Positions 21,950 through 33,759 of a DNA stretch of 64,000 nucleotides are shown piece after piece. Source of the stretch: Ottelia alismoides (taxonomy: Eukaryota > Streptophyta > Magnoliopsida > Alismatales > Hydrocharitaceae); assembly GCA_037367405.1 (NCBI GenBank), contig JAZKJV010009779.1, forward strand, positions 181,725 to 245,724, written 5' to 3'. How positions within the stretch are numbered: position 1 is the stretch's first letter; every line of letters begins with the position of its first letter. The translations under genes were made by a program, and so were the position numbers. The notes below the pieces were generated by a model. It was not told where the DNA came from, searched no databases, and saw nothing but the letters and a program-made list of their open reading frames with translations.

Positions 21950-22669
21950 GTAGAGGATCCGAAAAATCACCAATTCTACGAGGGTGTAATAGAAAAATGA
22001 CACTAATTTCCTTTTAATAAATAATAAAAATAGTATACGAACTGACAGGTAATTTACATTGTTGCACCCACAATAGTTTATAATTCTTGTAATATTACAA
22101 CACGTTCCTATATATAATTACGAATATTGCAAATTGCAATATTATAGTATTTTTGTGCTATAATGCGTATAATGCCTGTAATCATTAATAAATCAATTTA
22201 ATTTAGCCACTTGTCACGTTTCAATCATTTTGTTTTTTTGTTAATGAATGTCGTTAAGTAAGATCTTGTTTTTTTTTCGGAATATTATGGAGGTCAAGTT
22301 CTTCCCATGACCAAGAAAACACGTCTTGGCAATATTTTGTCTTCCTCGTGGAAAATATTAGAAAAAAATATTTAAAAAATACGCGTCCATATGTTTGAAG
22401 CAGTCGTCCATGGTGAATCTATATTTCTATGTTTTCCAAGATGGAGATTGGTTTAGTATTATATATAAAGATATTTGCACTTGTGCCCTTTCAAGTTTTT
22501 ATGATAACACTTAGATCAGAAAAAAATCAATTCTAATCTAATCTGGTCACATCATAGCTTACGATTTATCAATGTATATTGGTGTCAGGAATCAAAATCA
22601 TGCAAATCGGATATCAGATAAATGAGATATGATCATTTTAATGAAAAAGGGTAATATTTGGAATAATAT
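21950..22669. other. Intergenic, 3' flank of the NAC gene
   Basis: Possible polyadenylation signals (TTAATAAATAATAAAAA) lie at about 22014-22030. Otherwise AT-rich with no supportable feature. Confidence 0.5.
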
Positions 22670-22902
22670 TGTTGGATTTGGGCGGAATCCATCGGTGATC
22701 CGGCCAAGCCCAATTAGATACGTATAAAAGACTCTAATGAGCTTATCTCTCTTTTATTTGAAAACCTCAGCAACCATTTCTCCTCCACCTTCAAAGCTCG
22801 CCAAAGTTCTGCCGAGCGTCGTCAGAGTTGGTCGTTCGCCACCATTTTTCACGTGGGAGCTTTCCTCGACATATCTATATGGATCTTGTGTTAGAACATT
22901 AA
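22670..22902 (+). mobile_element. Possible LTR-like promoter sequence
   Basis: TGTTGGATTTGGGC starts a segment with a TATA-like CGTATAAAAG near 22720 and an ending in ACATTAACA near 22902. The layout resembles a short solo LTR, but no target duplication was found, so this stays tentative. Confidence 0.25.
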
Positions 22903-23566
22903 CACAACTTATCTTTATCTCATTTTTGGTTCTTATTTCAAAGTCTAAGCACCTCTCTCATGTGTTCTTGAGGTAGCCGTGAATACAAGGAACATGAGAA
23001 ATGGATCAGGACAAGAATATATTGCTCATGCAGGAACAACCATGTAGGTACTGTCTCCTCCCCTTTTAACGATTTGTTTACCGTGCATGTTTCTCATGGA
23101 CCTTCATGTCTCTCTTGCTAGATGAATTTTCTCCTAGGTGCGGTGATTTACTGGTTGTTCATGTTCCTTAAGAATAAAAAGAGGGTAAAATGATATGTTT
23201 TGTTAAAATCACTTGCATGCAAAGTTAAAATAGTTAGAATGAAAGATGAACTGAATGTAGTTGTTGTTAAATGAATGGAGTAGATGTGTATTTTGGGACT
23301 TAAGATCACATGTGAATGCTTGCATACAATCTATATGTGGAATGAATACTCCTATAGCTCGGATTTGGCTAAAAGATTATACAACATTGTTTAAATGGAT
23401 GCGTTTTAATCATTTTTATGTAAAGAGTTATGGAGGAATATGATATGCCATTAGATATATCTCAAAACGAGCTTTCAAATGCATCCACGAACACCCAATA
23501 GGAGTTGTGTAGTTCCCGAAATAAATGAAACAAATTAGGCAAAAATCCTGTAAACACAAAAGATTC

Positions 23567-23612
23567 TATGGCAGGTCACCTATAGCAGGTCGCCTATGTC
23601 AGGTCGCCGATA
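23567..23612. repeat. Short tandem repeat of GCAGGTCGCCTAT
   Basis: Three adjoining imperfect copies: GCAGGTCACCTATA, GCAGGTCGCCTATG and TCAGGTCGCCGAT. Confidence 0.6.
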
Positions 23613-23639
23613 ACAAGTTAGTGCATCGTATTTGTCTCC

Positions 23640-23905
23640 TTGCCCCATGATTTGGCACAATTTAAACCCATAACATATCACTCTTTGACCCATGGTTTGG
23701 CACCATTTAAACTCGTAGCATGTTACTCTTTGGCCCATGGTTTCTCACCACTAAAACCCATGGCACACCACTCTTATGCCTATGATTTGACACCATTGGA
23801 GCCCATGGTAGGTGCTTTAGACACATGGTTTGACACAATTTTAGGCCATGAGAGGTCACCCTAAAACTCATGGTTTGATATTGTTTCTTTCATGGTAGCT
23901 CACCA
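23640..23905. repeat. Degenerate tandem repeat, about 44-bp unit, about 6 copies
   Basis: Successive units share CCCATGGTTTGGCACCATTT and a following CCATGGCA...CACTCTT segment, starting at about 23640, 23684, 23729, 23774, 23817 and 23861. Copies have drifted, more so to the right. It ends about 80 bp before the solo LTR. Confidence 0.7.
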
Positions 23906-23980
23906 ATTGAATACGCTAATGATCACTATTAAGCCTTAGGTCGGGTCATCTGCTGGACCATTGTTGAAACATGACAGGTC

Positions 23981-23985
23981 ATGGT
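23981..23985. repeat. Target site duplication ATGGT (left)
   Basis: ATGGT occurs directly before the LTR start and again at 27043-27047 directly after its end. Confidence 0.85.
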
Positions 23986-26900
23986 TGATAAATCCACGAT
24001 TCATTAATATTTCTGTCGCATTTTGTCTTAAAATCCTTAACAAATGCATGTAAATATTCATTAATTCCCATCTTTTATAAAAATTCTATTCATGAATAAA
24101 TATTCACTTTTAAGCATCAAAATCATGTAAATAAATAAAGAACAAAGGAAAAAAAGAAAAGAAGGCAGATTGGATATATGTAAATATATACAATATGGCT
24201 TATAAATATAAATATAACTGTAAGGTATATTTATAGCCTAACTCCTGAGACTAAGTCAGCATGGATTGGTCGACAAACCAATAAGTAGGGGGAGATAAGG
24301 AAAGAAAACCCTAAAAATAAATCAAGACACACCTCATGCACCTCTCACTATTTATCAAATAAATACAAAATTTCAAAGAATTTTTAATTAATTTATATGT
24401 ACATATTTTTTTACCAAACTCTTTTTCTAATTATTTCTAAAAATGTATATAAAAATATAAAAATAAGTTAAAAATATTACCCTGTACAATGCTAAGAAAT
24501 CCAGCCTTTAAATTGTCAAAATCTCAACTTCCGAACATCATAACTTCTTCATACGAACTCCAATTTCACTCTACTCACCTTTAAAGTTCATTAAAATAAT
24601 ATCCTCTAATTAATAAAGTAGTTTCATCAAATTCGGAGTCCGTTTGCAAAAAGTCGGTTTTGGGACCAAATGACAACAGGGTTTCGGGGCTATTTATTTT
24701 ATGTAGAACATATTATTTATAGTTTTATTAATTTTATAATTTCTAATTATTTTCATGATCTTGTAATTTAACTTTGATTTATTTCATTTTTTGTGGAGCT
24801 ATTTATTATTTTAATAAAATCAAAAACCCTAAATTATAGGTAAAAATGTACTGGATAACTTATACCTATATTTATTAATATATGTAAATTAATTTATTAA
24901 AATTCCCAAAATTCACACAACCTTTATTTATTATTCTAATAATTAAGAAAATATAAAATTAATTTTTAATTATTTATTTATTAAATTAAAAATCCAAAAA
25001 CTTATTTATCTATACATATTTATTAATATTATATTTATATTTCGAATAATATTTATTATTTATAAAAAGTAATTATTTTATAAATTAGATAATTTGATTA
25101 TTTACATTTCTTGTTTTTACACTTATTTAAAATAACATTATTTAATATTTAATATTGCATTTATAAGCCATTTTAACTCATCTGGCCAATGAGAAGACAG
25201 TACGCCAGTCTGTTTTGACCGACCTTCTTCTACCAATTACCCCGCGCATTTCATAACTCCTCCAGGCAACCTAAACCCCTTGGATCAGTCCTCCTAACTA
25301 CTAACATTCTTGCCAACCATTGGATCTAGCATGGAGCTCACGAAATCTCCTTATATAAACCTTCAAAGATCGCCATTTTGCAACTAACTCTCCAACCACC
25401 CAAAGCTCAAACTGCCAGTGGCCGACTCCCATCTCCTCCACCTCGCTCCGCCTCACTCCGGTGGTGACAGCACCCGAAGGCTACCCAATGTGGAAGAGGG
25501 ATTATCAGAGAAGTTCCAAGGCAAAGCTCCGCCTTGCATCGCCGCCACGCTTGCGTCCAGCTCCGGCGAAGATCGGCCATCGCAACATCCATTAGAGGTA
25601 AATACACCTCTTCTTCACAGATCTCTACCTCCATTTTTATCAATTTTATTCTCGAATCTCGTGCCACGATTAGCGTGGCTAAGCCCATCATTAGAAACTT
25701 TAATCATTGATCTTAGATGCCCAATCGAAACCAACTCTTAATTCGTTTCAAATCAATTCAAATCGCATTCCATTTCTCAAGAATTTTGCACGCACACTCG
25801 CATTTATTCTGGAAACAACTTTTTGATCTTGCAAAACCCTAAACATTCAGCCGATTCCTTGTGAATCGAGCACATATACTTGTTCTTTGCAGATCTAACT
25901 TCAATCAGGAGCAATTCCATAGCGTTTGGAACTTTGATCTTCAAGCAATTCATTCCTAAAGAAGGCGCAACAACCTAACTCCAGGACAGAGCAATGAGAA
26001 CCACCGTCTTCATCGAGCTTCCACCGCCGATCGGAGCCATCTCCGCCTGACATCCACCGCGGGCGAGCTCGAGGGTTAGAGGAGCTAACTCTCTGGCCCC
26101 GCCGGAGATTCCAGATCGTCGCCAATCGCTGGTGAAAAGTCGGCGAAGAAGCATCTTTCGTCAGCTGCCCAACCGCCCAAGAACAGTTGAAGAACACGCG
26201 AGCTACAAGCTTGTGACGCATGTTTTTATCGGACGATCCAGATCGTGCCTCGGATTCTAATCGCAGCCATCCAGACGAAACGGTGGGAAAATTGCATACT
26301 AAGACCCACTGACTTCCAGATATTATAAAGCGCTTCAGAAGATTTCCTAAATGTAAATTTCTTTAGTATTCTTTCAGAACAGTCCCTGCCAAGGACTTTT
26401 TGCAACATTTTTGTTTCTTTTTCTTGCAATTATACCCTGGTCTGTAGGGGAGTTTTGGACCTATTTTTGACACATTTTTTTCGTAGTTCTTTTTAGGGTA
26501 GTTATGCAACTACCCCAGCAAGGTTTTCAATAGTTTTTCGTGTATTTTTGTCATGTTTTTATCATGCTTTGCTTCGTCACCAATTGTCTCTGTTTTGATT
26601 TGTTTTTGTGTGTAGTTCGAGCCCGTTGCTAGTCCCGTTTCACCTACTATATAGTATCACAAATATTTCACATATAATACACCTATTCTATAGTAAATAA
26701 ATTGTGTGAAAAATATCACTTTAAAAAATAAATAAAATAGGAAAAGAATAAAATCAAATAAAAATTAAATATAAAAAAATCCCATAAAAATCATCGCTTT
26801 TCCTTGATCATTTTAAGAAGAGATAAAAATAATCACAAAAATATTTTCTTTTTTTAAAAAATCAAAATACCCTATTCTGCCTCCTTGAGTTCGACCCAGG

Positions 26901-27042
26901 AACACTTCCCTGGTTAAATAATTAGTGTAAGGTTTTTTTCTAAAACTGATCTTTGTTTGATCGACTAGGATCCTTTTGCGGCTTTTTCTGCACCGACAAC
27001 CTCTTCTTCTAAAAAGCTGTAAACCGATTTTTAATCGCATCA
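23986..27042 (+). mobile_element. Solo LTR of an Athila-like gypsy family, 3057 bp
   Basis: It starts TGATAAATCC and ends TTAATCGCATCA, flanked by the 5-bp duplication ATGGT on both sides. The internal order matches the LTRs of elements A and C: an AT-rich first part, a GC-richer leader (25380-26200), then an AT-rich tail containing CCTCCTTGAGTTCGACCC close to the end. No polypurine tract precedes it and no primer-binding site follows, so the internal region was lost, most likely by LTR-LTR recombination. The short frames inside are not credible genes. Confidence 0.85.
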
Positions 27043-27047
27043 ATGGT

Positions 27048-27804
27048 CACTCTAGGAAATGAATTTGAGTACAACTTTGATTAATGCATGTATTAAATGA
27101 GTACTACACTGGTTGTATAGTATTTAACCTTTCTGGAATAGAACATGCCTAGATATGGTCAATGGATTACGAAAGTGCGAGATTACACATGTAAGACGTA
27201 ACGAGAACCTACACATATTTACAGTTGGATTATATATTAATATGTATATGGATTAATTTAATAAGTGGAAGTGATGGAAACTTAATGAATATGCACATAC
27301 CTCAACGCATGCATATGGAGGTAACCCAACCCTAAGATCGAGTACCTTGGAATCATAGCATATGACCCAACATGGGTCAAGACCACAATGTTTGTGATAT
27401 TAAATATAATTGATTAAACATACACGTTGTGAAACATTAAATGTCAATGACCTAAAGGACCGACTGACTAGTTTGCACATGACCCTGAAGAAGGGTAGTT
27501 GAAGGAATGAATTTAAATTATATGTAAGAACGTAAATTGTATGATACACAAGAGAACCTCTGAATGATAAACGAGAAAATACCTATAACATAAATATGGA
27601 TATAAATATATGAAAAAAGTGGTCTTATGCCCATTGATTGAATAGGAGATGCAATTGCTTTGAAGTTATCCTTGTTCCAAAAACATGCCGGCCAAAGGTA
27701 GATCTAAATATTGTTGAGGGGATTTATACCCATAATGATGGAATGAAATGTGATCAAAATATGACATGAAATGAATGATTAAGCTCCTAATAGGAGGGAA
27801 TGCC
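27048..27804. other. Unassigned AT-rich sequence
   Basis: No gene, repeat or LTR landmark recognised. Confidence 0.4.
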
Positions 27805-29559
27805 TGATGAATCTATCTTAAACTAGACGATTAACTTATTATTTAATAAATTGAAATTAATTTTGAACACCTTGTAAATAATTCAGGCTACTTATTATGT
27901 GTGGATAAAGTATCTAATATATGTGTTTAAAGTCTCTATCTTGTGTATTTCTCATTATTAAAATCCAATAAAAATTAGTTTAATACTATACATAATATAT
28001 TATATATTATTTATTATTAAAAAATATCAAAAATAACAAAACAAATAAAGAAGTATTTTTATTCCTTAAAAATACTTGCAAACATATTTAGTATTTATAT
28101 ATGATGTATTTTGATTTTGGGTCTTGCATGAAAGGTGTAGAGCTCAAAAAAATATACAACTTTCATGTAGAATACTTTTATTTGACTTTATTAAATATTT
28201 TTTCTATTTTACATTGAGTTTTTCATTTATTTATTCTTTTGATTGGTCCATGTGGCTCAATCAGAGCTCTCCACCTAGTCGATTCTTTATTTGGAACCAC
28301 TTCTTATCTTAATCATCTGATCATCAGATCATATGATCTCAAGCCCTTCAAACCCACCTGCCAAGAGTCGTGTATCAAAAGATCAAGTGGTTCATGCTAG
28401 CCCACTTCTGCCTCCATCAGAGCCATTGGATCTTATGATCCAACGGTGCTCTCCTGTCATCAACCTCCAGTCTTTGCTCCCCGAAGAGACATGTCTCTTC
28501 ATCGGAGCAACTTCTCCATTTTCTATCGGTTAACCCGCGTGGCTTCAGGCCACGACTTTAGTACCCTCTTTTACATTGAACGACCCTTTTTAATGCCACA
28601 GCCTTCATCGTCGACCTCCTACTCACGCGTGGTAACTGGAGGTGGTTGAAACCATCTCCTCTAATTGCATATTCTTCGAACAAAAATCGATCTTCCACTC
28701 ATTTCTTAGGTTATCCACTTGTACAAGAGAATCTCCCCTAGCCTCCTCCTTCTTCTTGTGATAGGGAACAAGTAGTGACTGAAGCCACAACGAGGAAGAC
28801 CTCCGACGAGATCCACGTTCTCTTTGGTCGTGTTGCATCCCATTTGAAGGTGCTGCTCGAGCTTCAAGCCTAATCGAAATTGCGAAGTGACAAAACCTGA
28901 AGCTTTTAGTGCTTCAATCCCAAGCTATATCCTCCAACTCTAACCTTCTTCATTTCCAGGTAAATCCCAGTGTCACCACCTTCATATTTTCTCACACTTA
29001 ATTCAGTATGCACACACACCTTCTCCTTCTATTGGATATACCATATCCTTTAACATTCTTCACTCATCCTCGTGTATACCTTTGATTACATCGATATATT
29101 CTCTAGAACTTTCCCCAGTCAGATCCTTTCACATCCTTGCACTAGAGGTGAAAACACTTAGGGCTCCACTTTGATCACCTTCTCAGGCTTTCCATCATGC
29201 CTCATAACCATTCTATATCATTTCTGTTACTTCGGCAATCTGATACCATCTGCAGGCACCCGTCTGGAGTCATTGATCAGAGTTTTAAACTCCTCTCCGT
29301 TCATCAGATCTGCCTTTGATGACCTTGCATCGACCAGTGCCTCTAGACTTTCTTGGAGCTTCCCTGACTACTCACCTTCATCGTTGGACATCTAATTATC
29401 CTACACCATCAGGTGCATCAGAAGAACACGAAGGAGGATCACTGCACCCATCAGAGCACAACCACCTCTGCCGCTAACAGAGGAGGAGAAAAGTCATCTC
29501 GAGCCACATTTACTGTTGGATCATTTTGATCCAATTTCCTTGATTGAGAATCACACCTT
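27805..29559 (+). mobile_element. LTR fragment of an Athila-like family
   Basis: TGATGAATCTATC at 27805 begins a sequence with the family layout: AT-rich start, a CATGAAAGGTGTAGAGCTC segment (about 28127) comparable to the ACAAAAGTTGTAGATCTC segment of element C LTRs, a GGTCCATGTGG motif (about 28245), and a GC-richer leader. The AT-rich tail and an end are missing; another LTR start follows at 29560. No target duplication found. Confidence 0.5.
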
Positions 29560-30590
29560 TGATGAATTCATGATTCATCTATTCTATATGGACATCTTAG
29601 AAAAATCTCTATAATAAATCACTAATTAAATATTTTAAAATTAATTAATTATCATTCATTAATTGTACTAATATTAGGGTTTAAATCTGTAAATAATTAA
29701 CCCTTATTTTTACCTTGATTGAGCTTATTATTTTATGTGCAAATAATATTTATTTGAACCTAGTACTTTCTCTAAATTATTCTTTAATTAATTAACTAAC
29801 TTAGCATAAAGAACTAAAATCCATAAAAATTAGAAAATCAAGAGAAAACACAAAAATCTTCACAGTTTATATTTTGTACTTATCTTGGACAATTTTATTT
29901 TATCTTTTTTCTAACCTATAAAAATCCATAAAAATTAGATTATTTATGTATATATTGTATTAAATTAATCCACTAATAAAATTAAATCAAAATACAACAA
30001 AATGTAAAAAATCGGTATTTTATTATTTATAGAGTACTTCAAAAAATACTTTTTGTGTAGTTGATTTCTTTTATTCTTTAACATTTCATAAAAGTTGTAG
30101 ATCTCATTGAGACGAGCAACTTTTGTGTTGACCACTTTTCATTTGACTTCACTTATTATTTCATTTTTATTTTCATTTTCATTTTATATATTTATATATT
30201 TATTTAATCTTTATATTTTATTTTACTTTTATTTAATCTTTAATTTAATTTTTATTTTTAATCTTATTTTAATTTATCTTAATTATTTTATTAACTTTTA
30301 TTCCCCCTTTATTTCCCTCTTTCTTTTTCATCTTCCTCTCTCCTCCTATCTCTCTCTACATCTCTCCAGGTCACGTGCCTCACATGTGACCTCAACCTTC
30401 TCCAGGTCACGTGCGTGACATGTGACCCCTGTCTTCCTCCTCTCCCTATCAACAACGCAATTTGATAAACTATTTTCTACCTCTCTTAAGAATAATATAT
30501 TGTAGTATAGGAAGGAAGAAAATGATCTATCAAAAATCACGATCTTTGAATGTTATAAAGTATTTTTTTACTTGGTAAGTCTATCAAGGT
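29560..30590 (+). mobile_element. Second LTR fragment
   Basis: TGATGAATTCATGATTCATC resembles the element C LTR start. AAAAGTTGTAGATCTCATTGAGACGAGC at 30088-30115 is nearly identical to element C (34503 and 43631). Two copies of CCAGGTCACGTG...ACATGTGACC lie at about 30367-30427. The 3' part is absent and the right border is approximate. Confidence 0.6.
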
Positions 30591-30942
30591 CGAACATAGA
30601 GAGTGTTGATTTTTAGTTGGCTGCACCCCAAATGCACTACACCCCAAACATCTATCCCAGCTCAAGTCGCTATCCTATCTCTAGTTCGCTATCCCAGCTC
30701 AAGTTCAAGCCAACCCTAATAATCTTGGACACAAAGATCATGTACAAATCTCAGAATATTCTTTACCTGAATATGAGATATTTTTGCATGGTAACACCTA
30801 TCATATTTCTCTTAGGAGCGAAAAGATCGTAACCATGCCTGATCGAGCTAAGGAACACTGTGACATAGCCCCAGTGTCCACATCTATGCATTCATCTGGG
30901 AAAGAAAAGGAGGAGGAGAGACCATCAACCCTTACACCGTAG

Positions 30943-31194
30943 CATCACATCATTACCGTAGAGTCAGGCGAGTTTGAATCAGAAGAGGAAGGCTCACAAC
31001 AACAACAACAACCCCCGCAACCACAATCATCATTTTCTTTTTCCAATTCGAGTCAGCATCCTCATGTTAGTGTCAGTCCTGGTCATGTAAAAACTTCTAT
31101 TTCCCTTTTAAATAAAAGTGATGTTTTAGTTCCTGATCCTGATCACCTAATCCCTTTTCCACGTGCTCTAATGGTTGGGAAGAAGAAAATTTAA
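30943..31194 (+). pseudogene. Possible gypsy gag/protease-linker fragment
   Basis: An open stretch (no ATG needed, TAA at 31192) reads an acidic SGEFESEEEGS, a glutamine/proline run, a serine-rich segment, and then IPFPRALMVGKKK. A PFPxxL followed by lysines is typical of the linker just before the protease in Athila/Tat polyproteins. Nothing else of the polyprotein is readable; the sequence downstream to about 31500 has stops. Tentative. Confidence 0.3.
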
Positions 31195-32189
31195 AAAAAC
31201 CAAAAAAATGATGAAGAGATGGCACACATCTGTAGGGAAAAAGCAACATCACTCTTTCCCTAGATGAAATGATAGAAAGAGACCCATCTTTCAGAAAATA
31301 CCTTAAGGTGAGATGCACATTGATAAGGGTGAGCAGAAAGAACTCAATCTGAATAAAGAAGCATATCATCTCTATCGCTACATCTCTGTTAATCAGAAAC
31401 GATCTTCCAAGGAAGAAGAGGGACATGTGTGCACACTTTGTGACCACATGTCCCTCTTGATTATTCTGAAAAATGCAGATGCTATGTACAATGCAAGAAG
31501 ATATTTTTTGAAGTAATTTCCTGTTTTTGAACTTTTTATTATTTTCTGAAAAAGTTTGGCAATTTTTTGCAAGTTTTTTAAAATATTTTTGCAAATTTTT
31601 ATAGGTTTTGAATTTTGCAAATTTTTAGGAATTTTTGAAGAAGAGAAAAGTTATTGAAATAATTATGTGCATGTATTTACAAGGGAGTGCTTCTGTATTT
31701 ACAAGAATTGGATTTAATAATTTACACTAGGTTTTAAGTCAGATAATATTTGTAGGTTTTTACAGTATTTGTGAAGAATTTTTATTTGCTTCAATTATGT
31801 TTACGGTTCTCAAAATAATTTAAAATAACATTTTGAAAACTTATTTTGAAAAATAATTTGATGAATAAAAATTTGTAAATATTTACAGAATTTGAAAATC
31901 ATTTTATTCAAACTAATAAAAGGATTTGTTATAAACAAATTATTTTTACAAAGGTTTGGAAACTTTTCACAAAATATTTTTCAAATGGTTTTTCAAAAGA
32001 TTTTTCATATAATTTTCCAACCATTTTCAAACATTTTGCAAAACATTTTTAACTGATTTATCAACCGTAATTACAAAGAATGTTGACATATGTTTTAATT
32101 TTATTAGTTAGCCATATTATTGAAATATAAAAGTACGAGTTATGGCTAAAGTATATATAACATATGTATGACCGCCCTATACTTAGCTT

Positions 32190-32534
32190 GAGCTATGCCA
32201 TCATATGTCAGAGAGAAAAATCAAGACATAAGTCATGCTAAGTATAAGAAAGTCTATGCTACAACGATTAAAAATAAAGAATGAGAAGTCGGACATCCCC
32301 CATGTACTTAGGATCAATTAATCCTAAGTATGTTGTATACAAAATGGGTATGATCGAGGATTGGAATTCATAAAATCAATGGACTTGGCTTGTCCCCATA
32401 CTTAGGATAAAATATCTCTAAGTATAGACAAAATGTCAAAATTTTGGGAACAAGCGAGAGAGAGAATAATGAATAACCCGAGCGCACTCACTCCGCCCCC
32501 CATACACTTAGGATGAAGCATATCCTAAGTATAG
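32190..32534 (-). repeat. Hairpin array of element B (4 units)
   Basis: Units at about 32190-32260, 32295-32332, 32392-32428 and 32494-32534. Each has (C)n-TACTTAGGAT on the left and ATCCTAAGTAT on the right around a 6-12 nt loop; the first is the longer GAGCTATG type. Some stems carry substitutions (for example CATGTACTTAGG), consistent with the older age of B. Confidence 0.75.
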
Positions 32535-32639
32535 AACCGAGGAATGGGGTGAGGGAAACATGGAAGAAAGAATTAGAAGAATGAAAATGAAAAGAAGAAA
32601 AGAAGAAAATCTATTCTAATCAAAGATATTTATAGGAGC

Positions 32640-33754
32640 ACTGTCCGGCTCCACTGAAGCTGTTGCAGCAGTGAACTCATCATCAAAAATCACTTGTATA
32701 GAGTCGACAATGGCCATGAATGTATCATGCTCTAAGTACGGCTTCAGCAACTGATCATTGACTATGAAGGGTTATGCGTCAGCTGACAATTCTGATATTA
32801 GTACACTCCCATTATCACGCACGGTCCTGACTCCGTATGGACCTGTCCATTTGCTCCTCAATTTTCCTAAAAAAATCTTCAATTTCATATGAAACAACAC
32901 ATTTTTTGCCCAGGTTTGAAGTTCTTTCTTCTGATCTGCTTGTCGTCCCAGTCGTTGACCTTCTCTTTGTACATCAAGCTGTTGTCATACGCGTAATCTC
33001 TGAATTCCATTAGTCTGTTGAGATCTAGTTTTCTATGTTGACCACCTTTTTGTGAGTCGAGGTTGCATATATTAACTACCCATAATGACTTGTGAATCAA
33101 TTCCACTGATAGGTGGCATGGCTTTCCGTAGACAAGCCGATAGGGCGGCATGCCCAAGGGAGAGTTGTAGGCCATTCTGTATGCCCAGAAAATTGAGTCC
33201 AGAAGTTGTGATTAGTTCTTTATATCCAACCTCACTAGTTTCTATAATAGCATCTTAATTTCTCCATTTGATCGTTCTGCCAAGCTATTTGATTGTAGAT
33301 GATAAGGAGATGTGACTCGGTGATCGATGTCGTACTCCTTCGTTAGTTTCTTCACCTCCTTATTGATGAAGTGGACGCCTCCATCTGAAATCAGGATATT
33401 TAGAATTCTAAACCATGAAATGATGTTATCTTTCAGGAATCTGCAGACTATTCTGCTATATGTGGCTCAAGCTGGAATGGCTTCCACCCATCGACTCACA
33501 TAGTTTATGGCAAGAAGGATGTATTCGAAGCCTTGACTGTTAGGAAACAGACCCATGAAGTCGATGCCCCATGCAGTAAACACATTAGATATCTTGATAA
33601 ATTTGAGGGGCATGCTACCTTTAATACATAGGGTTTTTCCCGATTTATGATAGTCGGTGCAGGATTTCACATAATCATTCGCATCCTTGAAGAGTGCGGG
33701 CCACCAGAGGCCACACTTTAGTATCTTCGTTGCCATTCTACTCCTAGAACAGTG
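32640..33754 (-). pseudogene. Element B integrase, decayed
   Basis: Frames on the minus strand read GHCSRSRMATKILKCGLWWP, then GIDFMGLFPNSQGFEY (first catalytic Asp region), and after frame breaks SPLGMPPYRLVYGKPCHL and IHKSLW, with the C-terminal RRKNFKPGQKM. This is the Ty3/gypsy integrase in the order of element D. The HHCC finger is damaged: the second CxxC reads CTDY where D has CIDC. Several frameshifts and stops separate the parts, so the protein is dead. Confidence 0.85.
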
Positions 33755-33759
33755 TCCAC
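33755..33759. repeat. Target site duplication TCCAC (left) of element C
   Basis: TCCAC precedes the 5' LTR and is repeated at 46300-46304 after the 3' LTR. Removing element C and one copy gives a sequence collinear with the intact site in element D (55067-55090). Confidence 0.92.

Larger units (their letters stand above)
31540..33754 (-). mobile_element. Element B (left part): decayed Athila-like element, 3' end of pol and 3' region
   Basis: Read on the minus strand, this part has the integrase C-terminal half, then a set of four hairpins (32190-32534), then an AT-rich TTTGCAAA-type block. The order is the same as in element D from 55090 down to about 52700. The insertion of element C at 33755-33759 separates it from its own RNase H at 46305-46921. 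The left boundary near 31540 is approximate. Confidence 0.75.
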
